Shown: positions 58,170-64,000 of the stretch, piece by piece
How the letters are laid out: every line of letters begins with the position of its first letter
How positions within the stretch are numbered: the stretch's first letter is position 1
NCBI RefSeq assembly: GCF_019880635.1
Contig: NZ_JAINVX010000001.1
Span: 682,001 to 746,000 of the forward strand
Length of the DNA: 64,000 nucleotides
Direction: 5' to 3'
Origin: Hanstruepera marina
GTDB lineage: Bacteria; Bacteroidota; Bacteroidia; Flavobacteriales; Flavobacteriaceae
The notes under the pieces: generated by a model
Told to the model about the DNA's origin: nothing
Seen by the model: only the letters and a program-made list of their open reading frames with translations
Databases searched by the model: none
Made by a program: the position numbers and the translations under genes

Positions 58170-58583
58170 ATGAAAACACTAATATATTTAGCAATTGGTA
58201 TTTTGTTTGGAATTACCATGTTTAAGTCAGAAGCTGCTTCGTGGTTTCGAATTTATGAGATGTTTCAGTTTCAAGCATTTCATATGTATGGCATTATTGG
58301 TGCGGCATTAATTTTAGGGGTTTTAATGACGTATTCTATAAAGCGTTTTAAAATCAAATCGTTTTATAAGAATAATATTCACTTTGAAGCCAAAGAAAAA
58401 AGTTTCTATAGATATTTAATAGGGGGTATACTTTTTGGGCTAGGTTGGGCTTTAGCTGGTGCATGTCCTGGACCTATGTATACGCTTGTTGGTGCAGGAT
58501 ATGTTTCTATGGTAGTCGTTGTATTGGCTGCAATTTTAGGCACTTATGTTTACGGAATTTTAAAAGATAAATTACCGCACTAA
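58170..58583 (+). CDS. YeeE/YedE family sulfur transporter subunit (second half)
   Basis: 137 residues with four or five membrane helices. GLGWALAGACPGPMYTLVGAG (~92-112) has the cysteine and proline of the family's second repeat. Spaced 3 bp after the first half, the two together correspond to a full-length TsuA-like transporter for thiosulfate or sulfane sulfur. Confidence 0.9.
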   Translation: MKTLIYLAIGILFGITMFKSEAASWFRIYEMFQFQAFHMYGIIGAALILGVLMTYSIKRFKIKSFYKNNIHFEAKEKSFYRYLIGGILFGLGWALAGACPGPMYTLVGAGYVSMVVVVLAAILGTYVYGILKDKLPH

Positions 58584-58637
58584 ATAATTTTGTAAGGAGT
58601 CGAACAAACAACAGACTTATTCTAGAAAATTATATTT

Positions 58638-59237
58638 ATGAAGTCTTTATCTCTATTGTTCACTCTATTTTTATCATTTACTTTATTTGCCCAAGTTCCA
58701 GAACAAGCCGAAGATATTAGCCCACTTCTTATAGGTGAGCAATTGCCGGATGCGAGGCTTTTAGGTGCTGATGGTGTTGAAGTAAGTTTACAATATGTTT
58801 TGAAACAAAAGCCATCTGTAGTAGTATTTTATCGTGGTGGTTGGTGCCCATATTGCAATCAGCAATTAGGAGGGTTGGCTGAAGTTGAATCTCAAGTTAT
58901 TGAATTAGGCTATCAAATAATTGCCATTAGTCCAGACCACTTTGAGATGTTAAACCCAACTGCTGAAAAAGAAGAAGTGCAATATCAATTATATGCTGAT
59001 ATTAATGCAGAGTTAATTCAGGCTGTAGGTATTGGTTTTAAAACACCTGAAAAGGCAAAAGGGTATATTGCAAAGAAAACTAAAAAAGAGGTGACAGATA
59101 TTTTGCCTGTACCAACCGTTTTAATTGTGGATAAAAAGGGGAAGATTTATTTTGAATACATCAATCCCAATTATTCTACAAGAATTAGTGAGGAGATACT
59201 TTTGGCAAACTTAAAGGTGCTAAAAGATAAGATTTAG
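58638..59237 (+). CDS. secreted AhpC/TSA-type peroxiredoxin-like protein
   Basis: 199 residues with a signal peptide (LSLLFTLFLSFTLFAQ). A peroxiredoxin-like thioredoxin fold: VVVFYRGGWCPYCNQQLGGL (~57-76) with CxxC, YQIIAISPDHFEML, and VPTVLIVDKKGKIYFEY. The WCPYC motif is that of the AhpC/TSA-redoxin group that behaves as a thiol oxidoreductase. It probably works in the periplasm on peroxides or persulfides. Convergent with the TonB receptor gene, 8 bp between stops. Confidence 0.88.
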   Translation: MKSLSLLFTLFLSFTLFAQVPEQAEDISPLLIGEQLPDARLLGADGVEVSLQYVLKQKPSVVVFYRGGWCPYCNQQLGGLAEVESQVIELGYQIIAISPDHFEMLNPTAEKEEVQYQLYADINAELIQAVGIGFKTPEKAKGYIAKKTKKEVTDILPVPTVLIVDKKGKIYFEYINPNYSTRISEEILLANLKVLKDKI

Positions 59238-59245
59238 ATTCTTAA

Positions 59246-61753
59246 TCAATTAAAAATAAATCGAGCTGATAAGTTTGGTGTAAAGTTTAGCGACAATTCG
59301 TTGATTTCAACAATATCATCATTTCTTATTGCATAGTAGGTGTTTAATACATTTTCATTTCCAAAAATATTCCATAACGACGCCCCAAATACGCCTTTAA
59401 CTTTGTTACTAATGTTAACACTGTATAAGGCAGATGCATCAACTCTAAAATAGGATTCTAAACGTGAGGAGTTTATGGGCTGGTAATTTATAGTGTTGTT
59501 TACTATTTCATTGCCTTCTACAGGTTTGGTATAAGGTTTTCCGGAATGCCAATTAACACCTAGTGAGAATTTGAAGTTCTTTTTTGTATATGAAGAACCA
59601 AAAGTAATAGTGTTTGTAATATCATAGTTGCTAGGAAATTGATAAGAACTAATAGAATCAAACGAATACTTATTGCTCATATAAGAGTAACTTACCCAAA
59701 GATTATAATTCGTGAAAGACTTTCTAAAAAGAAAGTCAATTCCATAGACATTATTTTCGCCACTAGATTTAAGTTCTTGATATTGATTAATGAATCCTTG
59801 GCTTTGAGTGGTTATGCCTCTAATTGTTTTGTAGTAGAATTCCGAACTAATTAAAAAATTGTTTTTGGAATAGTTAATACCAAAAGAAGCCTGTTTACTT
59901 TTAATAATAGGGATATTGGAATTGTTAGATAATTGCCAACGTCTTTTTTCAACACCTAAAAAATCATTTTGTAGGTTTATTATTTGAGATGTATTTTGGT
60001 TTTTAAATTCCCCTAAGATTTCTATTGAAAAGTTTTGCCAGAATTTATGGGTGAAACTTAAACGAGGTTCAAAAAGGTTCGTGTTAAATTCCCCTATATA
60101 ATTATAGCGGATACCTAAATTTAGACGTGTTCTTTTACTGTTGCTATTGTAGGTCATCTCGGAAAAAACACCATTAGTTCTTAAGACTTCTGAAACTAAC
60201 AGCCTGTATCGCGGTACGTCTACATCATCAAGATTGGTTATCTCGGTTTCAACAAAATGATAGCCCAATTGGAGTTTTAAGTTGTTGTTAATGGTATAAT
60301 CTCCAAATAATTTAATGCTGGATTCTGAAATTTGGTTCTCTTGCAAAAACCTTTGGTCTTCTAGTATGTTTGAGTTTGTAGCTTCTAATTTATAATCTGA
60401 TTCATAAAACTCAAAAGTTGTATTAAATCGCTCATTCCATGCGCGGTTATAAAATATTGATCCAGCTATACTATTTTGTGTTAACTTGCTTTCACGAGAG
60501 CGTTGAATGTTATTTATAACTGTGCTTTCATCAAAAACAAGCTTGTTGGATGCATTAATAAAATTAACTCTTAACTTGTCTTTTTCACTGATTTCGTATA
60601 GCCATCTTAAAGAAAAGTCATAAAAGTCAAAATCCTCATTTGAGTTTGTTATTTCCGATGTATTATTTTCAAATCCGGGATTTTGAGTGATTCTTTCGAA
60701 ATATCTATTAAACGTAGGTGTTGTTGTTAAATCGTTCAGTGATTTTCTGGCTGCTATTTCAAGAGAAGATTTGTCGCTTATTTTCAAGTCTAGATACCCG
60801 TTAAAGTCAATTAAATTAAACCCCACACTCCAATTTGTTTTTTTGTTGAGTTGGTTGCTCGTATTCATTATTATTGTACCAGATACACCATCTGTATATT
60901 GTGCATTGGTGCCATTTTTTATAAGTACAACATCATTTGTAATTTGCGGATTGTATAAAGATATTAGTCCGAAAAAATGACCTGATTGATACATTTTTAT
61001 GCCATCCCATAGTATTAAGTTTTGGTCATTAGATCCACCCCTTATATTAATGTTTGAAACCGTTTCGTCCACACTTAAAACACCAGGAAAGGCTTGGACG
61101 GATTGTAAAACATCAGTATCAATTAATCCTGGTAGAATGTCAAACTTTGAAAAATCTATTTCATAAGAAGCCGATTTGGTTTTTGTTATACCGTTTGTAA
61201 TGTAGTTTGTTAAATACACTTCAGACAACGATTGAATCTCTGGTTTTAGGAAAATGTTTTTACAACTAGCGTTTTGAAATTCTTTGACCTTTAATTCTAA
61301 AGTTATAAAACCTAAAGAACGGATGATGATAGTGCTATCGGAATTGGTAATCCCAAGCTCAAAAAAGCCACTTTTATCTGTTACAGTGCCATAATTATCA
61401 ACCTGAATGGAAACATACTCTATAGGTGTCCTATCTTCATAATTTTTGATGTAGCCACAAATGGATTTGTAGGTGGTTTTGGTTAGGATTATTATACCGT
61501 TTTCAGATAGATTTGCTTTTAAGTCGGTTTCTTTTTCTAAATACATTAAGGTTTCGTCAATGGTAAATTCTATGCTGGGAGACTCAATAAAAACATTATT
61601 AATATTGTCTGGAGCATAGTTGAATTGAACATTGTACCTGTTTTCAATGTCTTTTAAAATAGTAGCTAATGGTTTTTTATCTTGAGCAAATAGCTGTAAT
61701 GAATTGCAAAAGAAAAGGCAGATTAACCAAGTAATTTTAGTTGCTTGCCTCAT
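59246..61753 (-). CDS. TonB-dependent receptor with N-terminal STN signalling domain
   Basis: 835 residues from ATG 61753. Signal peptide (ITWLICLFFCNSLQLFAQ), STN/secretin-type signalling domain (~25-95, LATILKDIENRYNVQFNYAP), CarboxypepD_reg-like domain (~100-180), plug (~195-300, DILPGLIDTDVLQSVQAFPG, IRGGSNDQNLILWDGIKMYQ) and a 22-strand-type barrel ending in ARFIFN. The STN domain couples uptake to the adjacent FecR and ECF sigma factor, so this is a transducing receptor. The substrate (siderophore, glycan or vitamin) cannot be told. The start lies inside fecR by 17 bp. Confidence 0.92.
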   Translation of the reverse strand: MRQATKITWLICLFFCNSLQLFAQDKKPLATILKDIENRYNVQFNYAPDNINNVFIESPSIEFTIDETLMYLEKETDLKANLSENGIIILTKTTYKSICGYIKNYEDRTPIEYVSIQVDNYGTVTDKSGFFELGITNSDSTIIIRSLGFITLELKVKEFQNASCKNIFLKPEIQSLSEVYLTNYITNGITKTKSASYEIDFSKFDILPGLIDTDVLQSVQAFPGVLSVDETVSNINIRGGSNDQNLILWDGIKMYQSGHFFGLISLYNPQITNDVVLIKNGTNAQYTDGVSGTIIMNTSNQLNKKTNWSVGFNLIDFNGYLDLKISDKSSLEIAARKSLNDLTTTPTFNRYFERITQNPGFENNTSEITNSNEDFDFYDFSLRWLYEISEKDKLRVNFINASNKLVFDESTVINNIQRSRESKLTQNSIAGSIFYNRAWNERFNTTFEFYESDYKLEATNSNILEDQRFLQENQISESSIKLFGDYTINNNLKLQLGYHFVETEITNLDDVDVPRYRLLVSEVLRTNGVFSEMTYNSNSKRTRLNLGIRYNYIGEFNTNLFEPRLSFTHKFWQNFSIEILGEFKNQNTSQIINLQNDFLGVEKRRWQLSNNSNIPIIKSKQASFGINYSKNNFLISSEFYYKTIRGITTQSQGFINQYQELKSSGENNVYGIDFLFRKSFTNYNLWVSYSYMSNKYSFDSISSYQFPSNYDITNTITFGSSYTKKNFKFSLGVNWHSGKPYTKPVEGNEIVNNTINYQPINSSRLESYFRVDASALYSVNISNKVKGVFGASLWNIFGNENVLNTYYAIRNDDIVEINELSLNFTPNLSARFIFN

Positions 61754-62648
61754 ATATAAGAACACTATTGTTAGTACTAAACTTATATAATAGATTCATG
61801 GGTTTTGTGATAGATATAAGGGCGTTTTCTAAATCATGGTGAATAAAGGTACCAGTAAACAGTCGGTTTAAATCTATGTTATTGGTTTTAATGGTAATCT
61901 CGTATTGGCGTTCTAATTCTTCAATTACATCTTGAAATGCGATATTTTCAAAACTACTTTTGTTACGAAGCCAATTAGGACTTTCCTGGCTTACATTGCT
62001 TTGGCTAAATTGATTCTTGTATATTTTAAAAGTGTTTCCCGCAATAAGTCTTTTGCTTAGCGTATCTGATTTTACTTGTACAATTCCTTCAAAACATTGT
62101 ACCTCGAAATAATGTGCTCTATTTTTTACATTAAATTCTGTTCCAACTACGGTAACAGTACCTGAACTCGTTACCACATCAAACTTTTTCCCTTTTGCTA
62201 CTTTAAAAAAAGCCTCGCCCTCAAGGTTTAATGTTCTATTCTCCTCCCAATTTTTTTCTTTGAAAGTTAGGGATGATAAGGCATTTAGCGTTACTTTAGA
62301 ATTGTCTGGAAGCATAACGGTAGTGCTTTCTCCAATTTGGGTGTCTATGTTGGTTGTTTGGTTTAAAATAAAAGAGAAATAAATACCTAAACCAACAACA
62401 AGAACAGCAGCAATACGTAAAAATGGCTTGTACCATGATGCTTTTGATTTGTTGGCTGCTTGCTTTTTGTATTGATGTTTAAAATCCTCAAAATCAGCTA
62501 TGGTAACATGGTCTGAAGCTTTGAATTTTTTAGCACTATCAATAATCTGTTGATTAAAGGCAAAGTCCTCCTGATTCTGAAAAATCTCTTTCTCTTCATC
62601 AGTTAATTCGTTATTTAACCACTTTTTTAATAAGTAATCTTCTTCCAT
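61737..62648 (-). CDS. FecR-type anti-sigma factor/signal transducer
   Basis: 303 residues: a cytoplasmic DUF4880-like segment (~1-75, EEDYLLKKWLNNELTDEEKE), one membrane helix (ILRIAAVLVVGLGIYFSFIL), the FecR beta domain (~105-205: IGESTTVMLPDNSKVTLNAL, GEAFFKVAKGKKFDV, GTVTVVGTEFNVK) and a C-terminal DUF4974 domain (~235-303). It controls the ECF sigma factor encoded upstream in response to the TonB receptor downstream. It has its own leader carrying a 29-nt motif shared with the divergent lipoprotein gene. Confidence 0.92.
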   Translation of the reverse strand: MEEDYLLKKWLNNELTDEEKEIFQNQEDFAFNQQIIDSAKKFKASDHVTIADFEDFKHQYKKQAANKSKASWYKPFLRIAAVLVVGLGIYFSFILNQTTNIDTQIGESTTVMLPDNSKVTLNALSSLTFKEKNWEENRTLNLEGEAFFKVAKGKKFDVVTSSGTVTVVGTEFNVKNRAHYFEVQCFEGIVQVKSDTLSKRLIAGNTFKIYKNQFSQSNVSQESPNWLRNKSSFENIAFQDVIEELERQYEITIKTNNIDLNRLFTGTFIHHDLENALISITKPMNLLYKFSTNNSVLIYEASN

Positions 62649-62668
62649 CTAATACATTATCTTTATTA

Positions 62669-62697
62669 TATAACAACACACTTTTAAAAAGTCCTGA
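62669..62697 (-). promoter_or_regulatory. 29-nt conserved motif upstream of fecR
   Basis: On the minus strand it begins TCAGGACTTTTTAAAAGTG and continues TGTTGTTATA, ending 20 bp before the fecR ATG. It is identical at 26 of 29 positions to 63316-63344 upstream of the divergent lipoprotein, in the same orientation to its gene. The ACTTTT-T-AAAAGT part is a perfect palindrome. It may be the promoter read by the cluster's ECF sigma factor. Confidence 0.5.
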
Positions 62698-63222
62698 TTA
62701 TTTAATAGAAAAATTTTTCAATTCAGATTTTAAAATTTTAAAAGCACTGTAAATTCTATATTCTACAACCTTTTTTGTAACGCCTAACATTTCAGCTATT
62801 TCAATATGTTTTTTGCCTTCAACTTTGTTGAGTAGAAATGCGACACGTTGTTCTTCACTTAATTTTTCAAGAGCTTTTTTGTAACATTCAAAATATTCAT
62901 CTTGTTCTAAAATAAACTCGGGTGTTTCATAATCTTCTTTAACACGGTGAGCTTTTTGGTACTTTAAAACCACTTTTTGATGCTTAATTTCATTAAGCAT
63001 TAAATTGTTGGCAACCTTAAAAAGGAACGATTTGGTTTTGTCTAATGAAACTTTTTTACAATTATTCCATAATTGAATAAAGGCATCTTGAGCTTTATCG
63101 TGGGGATTGTATTGATTTCCATATTTATAATATAAAAAATTGGTAAGGTCTTTAACATATTTATTGTAAACGTGTTTGAAGACCGTTTCATCGCAAATGT
63201 TTTCTTGTAAATCTTTCTTCAA
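62698..63222 (-). CDS. ECF-type RNA polymerase sigma-70 factor
   Basis: 174 residues. Region 2 (~15-85) includes FLYYKYGNQYNPHDKAQDAF and TKSFLFKVANNLMLNEIKHQ. Region 4 (~115-165) is EKLSEEQRVAFLLNKVEGKK with the HTH IEIAEMLGVTKKVVEYRI. It is the regulator of the FecR/TonB receptor set on the same strand. 49 bp separate it from fecR. Confidence 0.93.
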   Translation of the reverse strand: MKKDLQENICDETVFKHVYNKYVKDLTNFLYYKYGNQYNPHDKAQDAFIQLWNNCKKVSLDKTKSFLFKVANNLMLNEIKHQKVVLKYQKAHRVKEDYETPEFILEQDEYFECYKKALEKLSEEQRVAFLLNKVEGKKHIEIAEMLGVTKKVVEYRIYSAFKILKSELKNFSIK

Positions 63223-63315
63223 GGTGATTTTTTGATTACTAAATATATAAATTAAAGTGTAAAAGAGACATTTTATAGTTGGAGTTTGAAAGTTCTAAAA
63301 AAAATCATCTTTTTT

Positions 63316-63344
63316 TCAGGACTTTTTTAAAGTGAGTTGTTTTA
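63316..63344 (+). promoter_or_regulatory. 29-nt conserved motif upstream of the partial lipoprotein gene
   Basis: Begins TCAGGACTTTTTTAAAGTG and continues AGTTGTTTTA, ending 25 bp before the ATG at 63370. It is 26 of 29 identical to the motif upstream of fecR (62697-62669), same orientation relative to its gene and similar distance from the start codon. Confidence 0.5.
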
Positions 63345-63369
63345 GTATTAGAAAGCGAAACATAATACA

Positions 63370-64000
63370 ATGAAACAATTAAAATTACTACACCTATTTG
63401 TATTAACAACCTTAATCTTATTTGGTTGTAGAACTGAAGAGACAGAATATATTGAAGCGCCAACCGATGAGACTATTCAGCCAAATTCTGTAATAGCGAA
63501 CCTCATGAAGTGGACGGCTTCTAATGATGGTTCTATAGATAATATTATTGACTATGCGAATTGTTTTACCATACAGCTACCTGTTTCGGTTACGGCTAAT
63601 GGTATACAAGTTACTATAAATACCATTGACGATTATAACACCATTGAAAGCATTTTTGATGAACTTGATGATGACACCGATACCATTGTGATTAGCTACC
63701 CTATAACAATAATATTAGACGATTTTACAGAAGTTTCAATTGCCAGCTATACAGAATTATTGGGTTTTGCCAATACTTGTAATGGAGAAAATGAAAGTGA
63801 TGACGATATTGAGTGTATAGACTTTATTTATCCAATAAGCGCTTCTGTTTTTAACGTAAATAATGAATTAATTGATACGATATACTTTAATGATGATAGT
63901 GAGCTATATAGTTTTTTAGATGAAATAGAATCAAGCGATATAGTTAGTCTAAATTTTCCAATAACGGTAATCCTTTATGATGATACCCAATTAATTGTCA
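63370..64000 (+). CDS. repeat-containing lipoprotein, 3' end cut by window edge
   Basis: The frame is open from ATG 63370 to the last base, at least 210 codons, with no stop. A lipoprotein signal (LFVLTTLILFGC, Cys20) is followed by tandem ~75-residue modules. The first contains CFTIQLPVSVTANG and ends ISYPITIILDD; the second contains CIDFIYPISASVF and ends LNFPITVILYDD. Each module has an acidic middle (DDDTDT, NDDSE). The modules look like Ig-type or other beta-sandwich repeats of a surface protein. It is divergent from the ECF sigma factor and carries the shared 29-nt motif upstream, so it is probably in that regulon. Confidence 0.75.
   Translation, partial: MKQLKLLHLFVLTTLILFGCRTEETEYIEAPTDETIQPNSVIANLMKWTASNDGSIDNIIDYANCFTIQLPVSVTANGIQVTINTIDDYNTIESIFDELDDDTDTIVISYPITIILDDFTEVSIASYTELLGFANTCNGENESDDDIECIDFIYPISASVFNVNNELIDTIYFNDDSELYSFLDEIESSDIVSLNFPITVILYDDTQLIV

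Noticed and set aside
1-64000. tRNA, rRNA, CRISPR arrays and insertion sequences
   Set aside because: I looked for cloverleaf arms, spaced identical repeats and transposase motifs by eye and found none; a covariance-model scan would be needed to be certain.

Overview
The window looks like chromosomal DNA of a marine-type member of the Flavobacteriaceae (Bacteroidota). The supporting signs are strong AT bias, promoter-like boxes of the TAnnTTTG type, a type IX secretion (gliding-type) C-terminal sorting domain, SprB-like modules, a FecR/ECF/TonB-receptor cluster, carboxypeptidase-regulatory-like domains, a mevalonate pathway pair and an arsenosugar cluster. The genus cannot be fixed from sequence alone. 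I saw no rRNA, tRNA, CRISPR array, transposase or integrase.

Layout. 1-6.3 kb: a GAF protein cut by the left edge, an HD phosphohydrolase fused to a Pycsar-type membrane module, and a large secreted modular protein. 6.5-9.3 kb: msrB, msrA, a glutaredoxin-like gene and selO, a tight redox-repair operon. 9.3-15 kb: a three-part outer-membrane metallophosphoesterase, tesB, a beta-propeller lipoprotein and a glycerophosphodiesterase. 15-21 kb: a flavoprotein, DUF1697, mvaD, a mevalonate kinase-like gene, a UbiA prenyltransferase and an RsuA/RluB-type pseudouridine synthase. 21-23 kb: a transglutaminase-like protein and small envelope proteins. 23.1-26.8 kb: a candidate structured RNA with its own promoter, then the polyamine genes (arginine decarboxylase, agmatinase, deoxyhypusine-synthase-like). 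26.8-32.4 kb: small conserved proteins, RMD1, a hydrolase, a GT-C-like mannosyltransferase, YrdB and a YpfJ-type protease.

32.4-37.1 kb is accessory DNA: 11-bp periodic tandem repeats followed by five unrelated, same-strand genes. They are separated by long structured spacers whose ends form gene-specific inverted repeats, as in integron cassettes (attC), with no integrase in view. 37.1-45 kb: glycosyltransferases, a NosR-like ferredoxin protein with a flavin reductase, a GH113-like lipoprotein and a CarboxypepD-regulatory protein.

45-50.9 kb, minus strand: a complete-looking arsenosugar cluster (two glycosyltransferases, DUF547, ArsM, purine nucleoside phosphorylase, rhodanese, ArsS, AhpD-like). 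51-59.2 kb, plus strand: a sulfur/sulfane-sulfur cluster (antiporter, Crp/Fnr regulator, TauE/SafE, MBL-rhodanese, HMA, diheme DUF3365, thioredoxin, TPMT-like methyltransferase, two YeeE/YedE, AhpC-like). It carries three GTAAC-N4-GTTAC-type palindromes, each the same distance upstream of a promoter box, so it probably forms a regulon of the local Crp/Fnr protein. 59.2-64 kb: TonB receptor, FecR and ECF sigma factor, with a divergent repeat lipoprotein cut by the right edge. A 29-nt motif is shared upstream of fecR and of that lipoprotein.

Short dispersed repeats of the TCGACAGGCTCAG and GTCATTGCGAGCGAAG types occur throughout the middle of the window. They have been absorbed in frame into two genes, mvaD and the mannosyltransferase.
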